A stretch of 64,000 nucleotides of DNA from Pseudonocardia oroxyli (GCF_900102195.1 NZ_FNBE01000006.1:62001-126000); one strand, 5' to 3'; positions 38,935-47,928 are shown, counted from the first letter of the stretch. Made by a program: numbers and translations. Notes: a model not told the origin generated them from the letters alone.

Positions 38935-39579
38935 CTACTCCGCCAGACCCTGCTCGATGGCGTAGCGGACGAGCTGGGAGCGATTGTGCAGCTGGAGCTT
39001 GCGCAGCGTGTTCTGCACATGGCTCTCGACGGTCCGGTGCGACACCACGAGCCGCTCCCCGATCTGGCGGGCCGTGAGCCCCTTCGCGACCAGCCGCAGC
39101 ACCTCGGTCTCGCGGTCGGTCAGCGCCGGGACCGCGGGCTCGCCCGCCGGCGTCTGGGCCAGGCGCCGATACTCCCCGAGCACCAGGCCCGCCAGCCCGG
39201 GGGTGAACACCGGGACGCCCTCGGCGGTCCGCTGCACCGCGTCCACCAGCTCCTCGACGCTCGCGGACTTGACCAGGTAGCCGGTGGCGCCCGCCTTGAG
39301 GGCCTCGAGGACGTCCGCGTGCTCGCCGCTCGCGGAGAGCACCAGGATCCGGGTCTCGGGCAGCTTCGCGACGATCCCGGTGATCGCCTCCACCCCGGAG
39401 GTCTCGCCGAGGTTCAGGTCCATCAGCACGACCTGCGGGCGGACGGCGGGCGCGATCCGCACCGCGGCGCCCGCGTCGGCCGCGGTGGCCACCACGTCCA
39501 GGCCGCGTTCGCCCAGGTCGCGGGCGACGCCCTCGCGCCAGATGGGGTGGTCGTCGACGACCATCACCGTCACGGTCAT
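38935..39579 (-). CDS. NarL-type response regulator
   Basis: 214 residues. Receiver: VMVVDDHPIWREGVARDLGE (acidic pair), phospho-acceptor Asp in VVLMDLNLGETSG, switch residues around LVLSASGEHADV and Lys in GYLVKSASVEEL. C-terminal LuxR HTH LTDRETEVLRLVAKGLTARQ, RTVESHVQNTLRKL. ATG 39579 overlaps the kinase stop by 4 bp. Cytoplasmic transcription factor of a two-component pair; targets unknown. Confidence 0.94.
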   Translation of the reverse strand: MTVTVMVVDDHPIWREGVARDLGERGLDVVATAADAGAAVRIAPAVRPQVVLMDLNLGETSGVEAITGIVAKLPETRILVLSASGEHADVLEALKAGATGYLVKSASVEELVDAVQRTAEGVPVFTPGLAGLVLGEYRRLAQTPAGEPAVPALTDRETEVLRLVAKGLTARQIGERLVVSHRTVESHVQNTLRKLQLHNRSQLVRYAIEQGLAE

Positions 39580-40697
39580 GTCACGCCCCCCGGCACTCGG
39601 ATGATCCACTCTGTCCCGCGGCCCGGCCCGGTGTCCAGCTCCACGGTCCCGCCCACGTCCGCGACCCGGCCGAGGATCGACCGGGAGACCCCGATCCGGC
39701 CCTGCGCCTCGGCCTCGGCGAGGCGGCCCGCCGGGATGCCGGGCCCGTCGTCCCGCACGCTGATCTCGACGCCCGCGGCGTCGTCGAGCGGTTCGACGAG
39801 CACCCACGCGGGGGCGTCCGGGCCGACGTGGCGCTCGACGTTGACCAGGGCGGCCCGCACCACGGCGTCGAGCTCGGCGACGGTGCCCGCGGGCAGCTCG
39901 ACGCTGTGCGCGGGCGCCGACACGGTGACCCGCGGTGACGCCAGGGCGCGCAGGGTCGCGGCGAGGTCCCGGTGCCCGGACGCGTCGACCTGGGCGTCCC
40001 CGCTGGTCAGCAACGTGCGCAGGGCGACCTCCTGCTCCCCCGCGAGCACCCCGAGCTCGGCGGCGCCACCGCCGAGCTCCGCGCCGCGGCGCTTGACGTG
40101 GGCGAGGACCTGCAGGACGCCGTCGTGCACCGCCCGGGCCAACCGCTCCCGCTCGGCGGTCGCGGCCTCCTCCGCGGCCGCGCGCCGCAGCCGGGTCGCC
40201 GCGCGGTCGAGCACCAGGGACGCGAACCCGACGGTCAGCCCCGCCAGCACGAGGATCTGGATGTCGCTGAGCTCGGTCAGCGTGACCCGCGACTTGCCGA
40301 GCACGAGCGCCGCCGAGATCAGCGCGGCGGACGCCAGCCCGCCCGGGACCCGGAACGCGATCGCGCAGCTCAGCACCGCGCCCGACGTCCAGATGGAGCC
40401 CATGCCCGGGGCGGACGCGTCGAGCTGGGCGTCGGTGACGATCAGCGGTGTGGTGAGCATGATCGCGGCCGAGACCAGCGGATCGGCGAGGGCGAACGGC
40501 CTGCGCACCTCGCCGTGGGTGAGGAAGACCCGGGCGAGCACCGCGGTCCAGCCCACCATCACGGCCAGCACCAGCCCCGCGCCGATCGGCGAGGCGTACT
40601 CGCGGAAGTGGAAGGCGGACACGCCGATCACCGTGAGCAGGGTGAGCACGCGGTACACCACGGCGCCGCGCCACAGCGGCTCGAGCGGATGGTCCAC
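39576..40697 (-). CDS. Histidine kinase, HisKA_3/HATPase type
   Basis: Membrane sensor kinase of 373 residues. Four to five hydrophobic segments in the first 175 residues (VLTLLTVIGVSAFHF, GLVLAVMVGWTAVLARVF and later), short loops, no large external sensor. Phospho-His in RERLARAVHDGVLQVLAHV, ATPase region AALVNVERHVG (N box), EISVRDDGPGIPAG (G1) and GTEWIIRVPGG. Partner of the NarL-type regulator (4-bp overlap). The signal is unknown. Confidence 0.93.
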   Translation of the reverse strand: MDHPLEPLWRGAVVYRVLTLLTVIGVSAFHFREYASPIGAGLVLAVMVGWTAVLARVFLTHGEVRRPFALADPLVSAAIMLTTPLIVTDAQLDASAPGMGSIWTSGAVLSCAIAFRVPGGLASAALISAALVLGKSRVTLTELSDIQILVLAGLTVGFASLVLDRAATRLRRAAAEEAATAERERLARAVHDGVLQVLAHVKRRGAELGGGAAELGVLAGEQEVALRTLLTSGDAQVDASGHRDLAATLRALASPRVTVSAPAHSVELPAGTVAELDAVVRAALVNVERHVGPDAPAWVLVEPLDDAAGVEISVRDDGPGIPAGRLAEAEAQGRIGVSRSILGRVADVGGTVELDTGPGRGTEWIIRVPGGVT

Positions 40698-40758
40698 GTC
40701 GGTCAGTGTGCCCGCTGCCCCGCCCCGCCGTCCCGCTCGCCGGGCCTCGAACCGGGCT

Positions 40759-41712
40759 TCAGCGCGGCTTCACCCCGGTGATCAGGGCGTTGTAGAAGAA
40801 CCGCCGCGGGACGACCCGGCCGAGGACGGCGTCGAGCGCGGAGAGGCGCTGCCAGGAGTGGTAGGCGAACATCGCCCAGTTCCAGCCGAGCCTGCCGGGC
40901 GGGACGGCGGCCTCGAACGTCCGCACCGGCCATCCCAGCATGGCCGCGGTGAGCTCCTCGGTGCTCGCCCGCACCTCCCGGGCGCCCGCCCGCGTCGCCA
41001 TCGCCTCCAGGTCGGCGGGGTCGAACGTGTGGATGTCCACGACCGACTCCAGCGCGGCGGCCCGGCTGGACTCGTCCAGCTCGGCCTGCGGCCTGCGCCA
41101 TCCCTGCAGCGGCGGCAGCTTCGTGATCGTGGTCGCCGCCTTCCAGGTGAGCTGGGAGAGCGTGCGGGCGTAGCGGTCGCCGATGGTCGTCGGCTCGCCC
41201 GCGAACACGAACCGCCCGCCCGGCCGCAGCACCCGCAGCACCTCCCGGAACGCCTGCTCGACGTCCGGGATGTGGTGCAGCACCGCATGTCCGACGACGA
41301 GATCGAAGGACTCGTCCGGGTAGGCGATGGTCTCGGCGTCGGACACCTTGCCGTCGACCGGCAGGCCGAGGTGCTCGGCGTTGCGCAGCGCGGCCGCGAC
41401 CATGCCCGGGGAGAGGTCGGTGACCGAACCCCGCGTCGCCACCCCGGCCTGCATGAGGTTGAGCAGGAAGAACCCGGTGCCGCAGCCGAGCTCCACCGCG
41501 TGCTCGTAGGGCCGCCCGTCCCACGGCGCCGCGATCCGGAACCGGCCCGCGGCGTAGTCGATGCAGCGCTCGTCGTAGCTGATCGACCACTTCTCGTCGT
41601 AGGTCCCGGCCTCCCAGTCGTGGTAGAGCACGTTGGCCAGCTTGGGGTCCTTCCACGCGGCCTCGACCTGCTCGGCGGTGGCGTGCGGGGTGGGCACCTG
41701 GTCCGTACTCAT
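40759..41712 (-). CDS. SAM-dependent methyltransferase (Rv3037c-like)
   Basis: 317 residues. SAM motif HAVELGCGTGFFLLNLMQAG (about 70-90), TDLSPGMVAAALRNAEHL, DLVVGHAVLHHIPDVEQAF and LRPGGRFVFAGEPT. A C-terminal extension after about 200 (GWPVRTFEAAVPPGRLGWNW) is specific to this group. In mycobacteria Rv3037c belongs to the methylglucose-lipopolysaccharide region, so this is a candidate second glucan methyltransferase. ATG 41712; 15 bp beyond the esterase stop, possibly co-transcribed with it. Confidence 0.86.
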   Translation of the reverse strand: MSTDQVPTPHATAEQVEAAWKDPKLANVLYHDWEAGTYDEKWSISYDERCIDYAAGRFRIAAPWDGRPYEHAVELGCGTGFFLLNLMQAGVATRGSVTDLSPGMVAAALRNAEHLGLPVDGKVSDAETIAYPDESFDLVVGHAVLHHIPDVEQAFREVLRVLRPGGRFVFAGEPTTIGDRYARTLSQLTWKAATTITKLPPLQGWRRPQAELDESSRAAALESVVDIHTFDPADLEAMATRAGAREVRASTEELTAAMLGWPVRTFEAAVPPGRLGWNWAMFAYHSWQRLSALDAVLGRVVPRRFFYNALITGVKPR

Positions 41713-41727
41713 GAGTACGGACCCTAG

Positions 41728-42675
41728 TCAGCCGTGCAGCGCCGCCCGCAGGGTGGCGACGGCCTGGGCGATGGCGCTCGTCGCCGCGCCGCTCTCGCGC
41801 AGCGTGTTCAGCATCATGAAGTCGTGCACCATGCCGAGGTAGCGGGTCGCGGTCACCGGGACGCCCGCGGCGCGCAGCTTGTCGGCGTAGGCCTCGCCCT
41901 CGTCGCGGAGCACGTCCGCCTCGTCGGTGATCACCAGGGCCGGGGGGAGCCCGGCGAGCTGCTCGACGGTCGCGCGCAGCGGTGAGGCGGTGATCTGCGC
42001 GCGGTCGGCCTCGTCGGTCGTGTACTGGTCCCAGAACCACTTCATGCCCTCGCGGTGCAGGAAGTAGCCGGTGGCGAAGCGCTGGTAGGACTCGGTGTCG
42101 AAGCTCGCGTCGGTGACCGGGTAGAACAGCAGCTGGGCGGTGAACGAGACGTCCCCGCGCTCCTTGGCCAGCAGCGTCAGCGCGGCGCTCATGTTGCCGC
42201 CGACCGAGTCGCCCGCGACCGCGAGCCGGGTGCCGTCGAGGCCGTGGGACGCGCCGTCCGTGCCGATCCACTGCGCGGCCCGGTAGCCCTGCTCGATGGC
42301 GACGGGGTAGCGGGCCTCGGGCGAGGGCGTGTACTCGACGAACACCACCGCGACGTCCGCGCCCACGGCGAGCTCGCGCACGAGCCGGTCGTGGGTGTGG
42401 GCGTTGCCGAACACCCAGCCGCCGCCGTGCATGTAGAGGACGACCGGCAGCGCCCCGGCGGCACCCCGGGGCTTCACGATCCGGAGGGAGAAGTCCCCGA
42501 GCGGGACCCACTCCTCGTCGACCGCAGGCTTCGCGATCTCGCCGGACTGCACCTCGTCGACGACCTTGCGGCCCTCGGTGGGCTCGAGCTGGTAGAGGAA
42601 CGGCGGCGTGGCCGTCGCCTCGACGAAGGCCTGCGCCGCAGGCTCCAGGACCGGGCGGTCGATCTGCTCGCTCAT
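41728..42675 (-). CDS. Alpha/beta-hydrolase esterase, HSL type
   Basis: 315-residue esterase of the hormone-sensitive-lipase family. Oxyanion motif YMHGGGWVFG, nucleophile elbow GDSVGGNMSAAL, Asp in TDEADVLRDEG and His in LGMVHDFMMLN. Probably cleaves short acyl esters in the cytoplasm. It is divergent from an OhrR-type regulator; the regulator's putative operator overlaps this gene's promoter, so expression under peroxide or ligand control is likely. ATG 42675. Confidence 0.92.
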   Translation of the reverse strand: MSEQIDRPVLEPAAQAFVEATATPPFLYQLEPTEGRKVVDEVQSGEIAKPAVDEEWVPLGDFSLRIVKPRGAAGALPVVLYMHGGGWVFGNAHTHDRLVRELAVGADVAVVFVEYTPSPEARYPVAIEQGYRAAQWIGTDGASHGLDGTRLAVAGDSVGGNMSAALTLLAKERGDVSFTAQLLFYPVTDASFDTESYQRFATGYFLHREGMKWFWDQYTTDEADRAQITASPLRATVEQLAGLPPALVITDEADVLRDEGEAYADKLRAAGVPVTATRYLGMVHDFMMLNTLRESGAATSAIAQAVATLRAALHG

Positions 42676-42714
42676 CGTGCTCTCCGTTCTGCGTCGGACT
42701 GGCTGACGAGAAGA

Positions 42715-42747
42715 AACATAGCCCCCGATTAACTTGTGCGCAAGTTA
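42715..42747 (-). promoter_or_regulatory. Esterase promoter with overlapping OhrR/MarR operator
   Basis: On the minus strand, TTGCGC (42743-42738) and TATGTT (42720-42715) are separated by exactly 17 bp. The perfect inverted repeat taacttg-tgcg-caagtta (42730-42747) covers the -35 hexamer and part of the spacer, the usual place for a repressor site. The promoter drives the esterase; the site is also 25 bp before the regulator's start. Confidence 0.75.
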
Positions 42748-42772
42748 CTGTGACGCGTGCTATCCTCGGGGC

Positions 42773-43222
42773 GTGGAACCGACGGAGTCGCTGCTGCTCG
42801 ACGACCAGCTCTGCTTCGCGATCTACGCCGCGTCCCGTGCGGTGACCGCGGCGTACCGCCCCCTGCTGGACGAGCTGGACCTGACCTACCCCCAGTACCT
42901 GGTCATGCTCCTGCTCTGGGAGCGCGAGAGCCTCTCGGTCAAGGAGGTCGCCGCCGCCCTGCACCTGGACTACGGCACCGTCACGCCGCTGCTCAAGCGG
43001 CTCCAGGGGATGGGTCTGGTCGCCCGGCGCAGGCGCACGGACGACGAGCGCGGCGTCGACGCCGTCCTCACCGACGAGGGGCGGGCGCTGCGGGAGCGCG
43101 CCCACGGCGTGCCCGTCGGGATGGCCGAGGCGTTCGGGCTGACGGACGCGCAGCGAGCCGACCTGCGGGACCGGCTGCGCGCCCTGGTCCGGTCGATGGA
43201 CGCCTACGCGGGCGCCCGCTGA
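42773..43222 (+). CDS. OhrR-type MarR regulator
   Basis: 149-residue MarR-fold protein closest to OhrR, the organic-peroxide sensor. Reactive Cys14 sits in [20 protein letters not shown] as in OhrR, followed by [16 protein letters not shown]; wing-helix [23 protein letters not shown] 42773 start; tatcct at 42761-42766 is very close upstream, so the message may be nearly leaderless. No ohr peroxidase gene is adjacent; the esterase is the likely target. The 3' end overlaps RNase Z by 19 bp. Confidence 0.88.
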   Translation: MEPTESLLLDDQLCFAIYAASRAVTAAYRPLLDELDLTYPQYLVMLLLWERESLSVKEVAAALHLDYGTVTPLLKRLQGMGLVARRRRTDDERGVDAVLTDEGRALRERAHGVPVGMAEAFGLTDAQRADLRDRLRALVRSMDAYAGAR

Positions 43223-44106
43223 GCCGTTCTCGGCGGCACCGGGACCCGCATCAGGTCCTCGGCGACCACCAGCTCCCCGTCGAAGACCTCGCGCGCCTCG
43301 CGGACGAACGCCGACGGGTCGGTGTAGCGCTGGGAGAAGTGGGTGAGGACGAGGGTCCGCACCCCGCACTCCCGCGCGACGGTGGCGGCCTCGCGCGCGG
43401 TGAGGTGGCCGTAGGCGTGGGCGAGATCGGCCTCGCCGTGCAGGAAGGTGGACTCGACGACGAGCATGTCCGCCCGGTCCGCGAGCGCGAACACGCCCTC
43501 GCACAGCCGGGTGTCCATCACGAACGCGAACACCTGGCCCGGTCGGGGCGCGCTGACCCGGGCCAGGTCGACGCCGTCGAGCGAGCCGCGGGCCTGGATC
43601 TCCCGGACCCGCGGCCCGGTGATGCCGTGGCGGGCCAGCTCGTCCGGCAGCATGCGGATGCCGTCGGGTTCGGTCAGCCGGTAGCCGAAGGCCTCGACGG
43701 GGTGCTCGAGCCGCGCGACCGACAGCCCGGGCGCGACGGGCCCGTCGGCGGCGTGCGGATGCTCCACGATGTCCCCGCGCTCCAGGTAGGAGCTCGCGTA
43801 CCGCAGCCTGCGGAAGTACTCGTGCCCCGACGCCGGGAAGTGCGCGTGCACGGGGTGGGCGACCTGGTCGAGGGAGATGCGCTGCAGCACCCCGGGCACC
43901 CCGAGGCAGTGGTCGCCGTGCAGGTGGGTGAGGCAGAGCCGGGTGATCGCGCTCGCCGGGATGCCCGCGAGCAGCATCTGCCGCTGGCTGCCCTCGCCGG
44001 GGTCGAACAGGTAGCCCTCGGCGTCCCAACGCAGGAAGTACCCGTTGTGGTGCCGGGTCCGGGTCGGCGCCTGCGAGGCCGTCCCGAGCACCGTCAGCTC
44101 ACGCAT
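43204..44106 (-). CDS. rnz: Ribonuclease Z / MBL-fold tRNA 3' processing enzyme
   Basis: 300-residue metallo-beta-lactamase-fold protein. N-terminal [20 protein letters not shown], metal motif [11 protein letters not shown], then a His in the [11 protein letters not shown] region and [10 protein letters not shown] with the C-terminal ligand. Fits RNase Z, which trims tRNA 3' trailers. ATG 44106 follows ggagg at a rather long distance; a palindrome begins 24 bp upstream, and reading further back would pass through it. Confidence 0.88.
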   Translation of the reverse strand: MRELTVLGTASQAPTRTRHHNGYFLRWDAEGYLFDPGEGSQRQMLLAGIPASAITRLCLTHLHGDHCLGVPGVLQRISLDQVAHPVHAHFPASGHEYFRRLRYASSYLERGDIVEHPHAADGPVAPGLSVARLEHPVEAFGYRLTEPDGIRMLPDELARHGITGPRVREIQARGSLDGVDLARVSAPRPGQVFAFVMDTRLCEGVFALADRADMLVVESTFLHGEADLAHAYGHLTAREAATVARECGVRTLVLTHFSQRYTDPSAFVREAREVFDGELVVAEDLMRVPVPPRTAQRAPA

Positions 44107-44130
44107 CGCGATCGGAGCGCCTCCGGCGCT

Positions 44131-44172
44131 CGTGCGTGGTAAGTGGTGCTCTGGCACCACTTACCACGCACG
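44131..44172. repeat. Palindrome, subfamily B copy 5 (perfect)
   Basis: Identical in all 42 bases to copy 4 (loop tctg). The adjoining stem-loop gcgcc-tcc-ggcgc (44118-44130) differs from copy 6's gcggc-tcc-gccgc by a paired G/C to C/G swap. Between co-directional leftward genes, 4 bp after the enoyl-CoA hydratase stop. Confidence 0.96.
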
Positions 44173-44176
44173 GGGG

Positions 44177-44956
44177 TCAGCGGCCGGTGAACTCGGCCTT
44201 GCCGGGGCCGTTCTCGACGAAGGACTTCATGCCCGCGGCCGCGTCGTCCGAGGCGAAGACGCCGGCGAACAGCTCGGACTCCAGGTCCAGGCCGTTGCGC
44301 AGGTCCATCTCCAGGCCGCCGTCGATCGCCTTCTTCGCGGCGGCGTAGGCGAGCGCGGGGCCCTTCGTGAACTGCGCGACGTACTCGACCGAGCGGGAGT
44401 AGACCTCGTCCGCCGGGACGACCTCGTCGACCAGCCCGATCTCGAGCGCCTCCTGGGCGGTGACCATGCGGCCGGTGTAGATCAGGTCCTTGGCCCGGGC
44501 CGGGCCGACCAGCCGGGCGAGCCGCTGCGTGCCGCCGCCACCGGGGAAGATGCCGAGCAGGATCTCCGGGAAGCCGAGCTTGGCGTTGTCCCCGGCGATC
44601 CGGCGGTCGGCGCCGAGCGCGACCTCGAGCCCGCCGCCGAGCGCGTAGCCGGTGACCGCGGCGACCGTGGGCTTCGGGATGAGGGACAGCGCGCCGAGGC
44701 CCGCCGAGAGCCGCCGCGCGACCGGCGCCATGTCCGAGTAGGACATGCTCGCCATCTCCTTGACGTCCGCGCCCGCCGCGAGGGTCTTCTCGCCGCCGTA
44801 GACGATCACCGCGCGGACGTCCGCGCGCTGCGCGGCCTCCTCCGCGACCTGCAGCAGCTCGCCCTGGACCTGGCGGTTCAGCGCGTTCATGGGCGGGCGC
44901 TCCAACCGGATCGTGCCCACACCGTTGTCGACCTCGAGCCTCACGAATTCCGTCAC
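44177..44956 (-). CDS. Enoyl-CoA hydratase/isomerase family (EchA17-like)
   Basis: Crotonase-fold enzyme of 259 residues acting on acyl-CoA thioesters. Oxyanion-hole segments KTLAAGADVKEMA and AAVTGYALGGGLEVALGADRRIA; the two catalytic glutamates are expected at ALGADRRIAGDNAKLGFPEI, where FPEILLGIFPGGGGTQRL keeps one. Fatty-acid beta-oxidation or a related pathway. Corresponds in place to Rv3039c. ATG 44956. Confidence 0.9.
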   Translation of the reverse strand: MTEFVRLEVDNGVGTIRLERPPMNALNRQVQGELLQVAEEAAQRADVRAVIVYGGEKTLAAGADVKEMASMSYSDMAPVARRLSAGLGALSLIPKPTVAAVTGYALGGGLEVALGADRRIAGDNAKLGFPEILLGIFPGGGGTQRLARLVGPARAKDLIYTGRMVTAQEALEIGLVDEVVPADEVYSRSVEYVAQFTKGPALAYAAAKKAIDGGLEMDLRNGLDLESELFAGVFASDDAAAGMKSFVENGPGKAEFTGR

Positions 44957-44975
44957 GCGCCGACCCTAACCCGCC

Positions 44976-45794
44976 TCACCGCAGCCATGCGCTGTAGCGC
45001 TTGCGCCGCTTCTGCACGGCCAGCGGGACCCCGAACGTCTCGGTCAGGTTCTCGTCGGTGAGGACGTCGTCCAGCAGGCCGGCGGCCACGACCCGGCCCT
45101 CGCGCAGCAGCAGGCCGTGCGAGTAGCCGGGCGGGATCTCCTCCACGTGGTGGGTGACCAGCACGGACGCCGGCGCCTCGGCGTCCAGCGCCAGGGTGGA
45201 GAGCCGGCCGACGAGGTCCTCGCGGCCGCCGAGGTCGAGGCCCGCGGCGGGCTCGTCGAGAAGCAGGAGCTCGGGGTCGGTCATCAGCGCGCGGGCGATC
45301 AGCACCCGCTTGCGCTCGCCCTCGGACAGCGTGCGGAACTCGCGGTCCGCGAAACCCGCCATGCCGAGCTGCGCGAGCAGGGCGCCCGCGCGGCCGGTGT
45401 CCATCGCGTCGTAGCGCTCCCGCCACCGGCCGAGCACGCCGTACCCGGCCGAGACCACGACGTCGGAGACGAGCTCGTCGCCGGGGATGCGGATGCCGAG
45501 GTTCGCCGAGGTCAGGCCGATGCGGGGGCGCAGCTCGAACAGCGCGACGCGCCCGATCCGCTCACCGAGGACGTGCACGGTGCCGCTCGTCGGGTGCATC
45601 TCGGCGGCGGCGAGGCGCAGCAGGGTGGTCTTGCCCGCGCCGTTGGGCCCGAGGACCACCCAGCGCTCGTCGAGCTCGACGGACCAGTCCACCTCGTCCA
45701 GCAGCACGGTCTTGCCGCGCCGCACCGTGACCTTGTCCAACTTGATCACAAGGTCAGTGAGATCGGGCGCGGTGGGGGCTCCGGGGGTGCTCAC
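44976..45794 (-). CDS. ABC transporter ATP-binding protein (Rv3041c-like)
   Basis: 272-residue stand-alone ATPase. Walker A VVLGPNGAGKTTLLRLAAA, signature REFRTLSEGERKRVLIARA, Walker B LLLLDEPAAGLDLGGRED and the switch His in VLVTHHVEEI. No permease gene is adjacent, so it may be part of a non-transport ABC system or pair elsewhere. GTG 45794 (VSTPGAPTAPDLTD) start. Divergent from glgX with 19 bp between starts, so their promoters must overlap coding sequence. Confidence 0.92.
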   Translation of the reverse strand: MSTPGAPTAPDLTDLVIKLDKVTVRRGKTVLLDEVDWSVELDERWVVLGPNGAGKTTLLRLAAAEMHPTSGTVHVLGERIGRVALFELRPRIGLTSANLGIRIPGDELVSDVVVSAGYGVLGRWRERYDAMDTGRAGALLAQLGMAGFADREFRTLSEGERKRVLIARALMTDPELLLLDEPAAGLDLGGREDLVGRLSTLALDAEAPASVLVTHHVEEIPPGYSHGLLLREGRVVAAGLLDDVLTDENLTETFGVPLAVQKRRKRYSAWLR

Positions 45795-45813
45795 CCCCTT
45801 ATCCTCGCCGATC

Positions 45814-47832
45814 GTGCCGGTCTTCCCGTTGGGTGCCCATGTCGACTCCTCCGGAGCGCGCTTCGCAGTCGCCTCCACCAGCGCGGACGCGGTCGAGGTC
45901 TGTCTGGTGGACGACGATCTGGTCGAGCGCCGCGTCGAGCTCACCGAGCGGACGTTCGGGGTGTGGCACGGACACGTCCCCGGGGTGCGGCCGGGCCAGC
46001 GCTACGGCTACCGCGTGCACGGGCGCTACGCCCCGTGGGAGGGCACCCGGACCAACCCGCACAAGATCCTCGTCGACCCGTACGCGACGCGGATCACCGG
46101 CCGGGTCACCGACCTGCGCGCCGCCCGCGGCTGGGTGGACGACCCGATGACCGGGCCCGCGTCCACGATCGACTCCCTGGGTTCGGTGCCATTGTCGGTG
46201 GTGGAGGCCGCGGCGAGCACCCCGCTGCCGCCGCGGCCGGACGTGCCCTGGTCGGAGACGGTGGTCTCCGAGCTGCACGTGAAGGGCTACACGATGCGAC
46301 ACCCCGAGGTCCCGGAGGAACACCGCGGCACCTACCTGGGCCTCGCGCACCCGGCGGTGATCGAGCACCTGCGCCGCATCGGGGTCACCGCGGTCGAGCT
46401 GCTCCCGGTGTGCGCCAACGCCTCCGAGCCCTCGCTCGTCGAACGGGGGGCGAGGAACTACTGGGGCTACTCGACGCTGGGCTTCCTCGCCCCGCACGCG
46501 GACTACGCGTCGGTGCCCGGCGCCGAGACCGCCGAGTTCCGCACCATGGTCGACGCGCTGCACGCCGCCGGGATCGAGGTGATTCTCGACTTCGTCCCGA
46601 ACCACACCTGCGAGGGCGGCGTCGGCGGGACCACGCTGTCCTACCGCGGGCTGGACGCGCGGGCCTACTACTCCCTCGGTGGCAACGGCCACGACGCCGA
46701 CATCACCGGCACCGGCAACACCCTCGACGCCGGCTCCCCCACCGTCATCCGGCTGGTCTGCGACGCCATGCGGCACTGGGTGACCCGCTACGGCGTCGAC
46801 GGCTTCCGCATCGACCTGGCCTCGGTGCTCGGCCGCCCGCGGTCCGGCGCGTTCGACCCGCACTCGTCGCTGCTCACGGCCATCGCGGTGGACCCCGTCC
46901 TCTCGACGACGAAGCTGATCGCCGAGCCGTGGGACGCCACCGGGGAGGGCTACCGGGTCGGCGGTTTCGGCGTCGCCTGGTCGGAGTGGAACGGCCGCTA
47001 CCGGGACGCGGTGCGGGACTTCTTCCGCGGCCACGGGCACATCGCGGAGCTCGCCTCCCGGGTGACCGGGTCGTCGGACATCTACAAGCTCTCCGGGCGG
47101 CGGCCGTGGGCGTCGGTCAACTTCGTGACCGCGCACGACGGGTTCACCCTGCGCGATCTCGTCACCTACGAGCGCAAGCACAACGAGGCCAACGGCGAGC
47201 ACAACCGGGACGGCACGGACGACAACCGCTCCCAGAACTTCGGCGTCGAGGGCGAGTCGACCTCCCCGGTGGTGCGGGCGCGGCGGCGGGCGGCGGCGCG
47301 GGCCATGCACGCGACCCTGCTGCTGTCGATCGGCACCCCGATGATCGTCGGCGGTGACGAGCGCTGGCGGACCCAGGGCGGCAACAACAACGCCTACTGC
47401 CTCGACGACGAGACGACGTGGGTCGACTGGGCGCCCGACGCGCTCGACCCCGGGGCCGCCGAGGCGATGACCGCCTTCACCGCGCGGCTCACCGCCATCC
47501 GCCGCTCCTCCCCCGACCTGCACCGGGACACGTTCCTCGCCGACACCGACGTGCGCTGGTGGAACCCGGGCGGGCGGGCGATGGAACCCCACGACTGGCA
47601 CGACGGCCACGCCCGAACCCTGGGCCTGCTCACCCTGGAGTGGCTCTTCCTGCTCAACGGCGACGGCGGGGCGCAACCCTGCGTCCTGCCCGGCTCCGCG
47701 GCGCTGGTCCCGGTGCTGGACAGCAGCCGCGAGGACGGGTGCCCGGTCACGGACCGCCCGCTCAAGGGCGGCAGCACCGTGACCCTGCCGCCCCACTCCC
47801 TGCTGCTGTTGCGCCGCCTGCCCGCGTCGTGA
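45814..47832 (+). CDS. glgX: Glycogen debranching enzyme (GlgX/TreX type)
   Basis: 672-residue GH13_11 isoamylase-type enzyme that hydrolyses alpha-1,6 branches. N-terminal CBM48-like domain (about 1-110: GVWHGHVPGVRPGQRYGYRV), catalytic barrel with nucleophile Asp in GVDGFRIDLASVLGR, acid Glu in TKLIAEPWDATG and third Asp in VTAHDGFTLRDL. GGDERWRTQGGNNNAYC is a variant of the usual GGDE-GRTQ-GNNNAYC. GTG 45814 reads VPVFPLGAHVDSSG. Its stop begins a nested terminator. Confidence 0.94.
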   Translation: MPVFPLGAHVDSSGARFAVASTSADAVEVCLVDDDLVERRVELTERTFGVWHGHVPGVRPGQRYGYRVHGRYAPWEGTRTNPHKILVDPYATRITGRVTDLRAARGWVDDPMTGPASTIDSLGSVPLSVVEAAASTPLPPRPDVPWSETVVSELHVKGYTMRHPEVPEEHRGTYLGLAHPAVIEHLRRIGVTAVELLPVCANASEPSLVERGARNYWGYSTLGFLAPHADYASVPGAETAEFRTMVDALHAAGIEVILDFVPNHTCEGGVGGTTLSYRGLDARAYYSLGGNGHDADITGTGNTLDAGSPTVIRLVCDAMRHWVTRYGVDGFRIDLASVLGRPRSGAFDPHSSLLTAIAVDPVLSTTKLIAEPWDATGEGYRVGGFGVAWSEWNGRYRDAVRDFFRGHGHIAELASRVTGSSDIYKLSGRRPWASVNFVTAHDGFTLRDLVTYERKHNEANGEHNRDGTDDNRSQNFGVEGESTSPVVRARRRAAARAMHATLLLSIGTPMIVGGDERWRTQGGNNNAYCLDDETTWVDWAPDALDPGAAEAMTAFTARLTAIRRSSPDLHRDTFLADTDVRWWNPGGRAMEPHDWHDGHARTLGLLTLEWLFLLNGDGGAQPCVLPGSAALVPVLDSSREDGCPVTDRPLKGGSTVTLPPHSLLLLRRLPAS

Positions 47833-47892
47833 TCCACGGTCGGGGAGCGAGACGGTCGGGAAACGACCGCCCCGCTCCCCATGTGTGGATCA
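47830..47892. terminator. Nested inverted repeat after glgX
   Basis: Outer arms tgatccac (47830-47837) and gtggatca (47885-47892); middle arms ggggagcg (47842-47849) and cgctcccc (47873-47880); inner hairpin cggtcg-ggaaa-cgaccg (47853-47869). The glgX TGA is its first three bases. Likely terminator between glgX and the fmdB-like gene, but its length and layering are unusual. Confidence 0.7.
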
Positions 47893-47928
47893 TGGAGATC
47901 GACGACGGCGCGGCGTAGGCTCCCGCGC

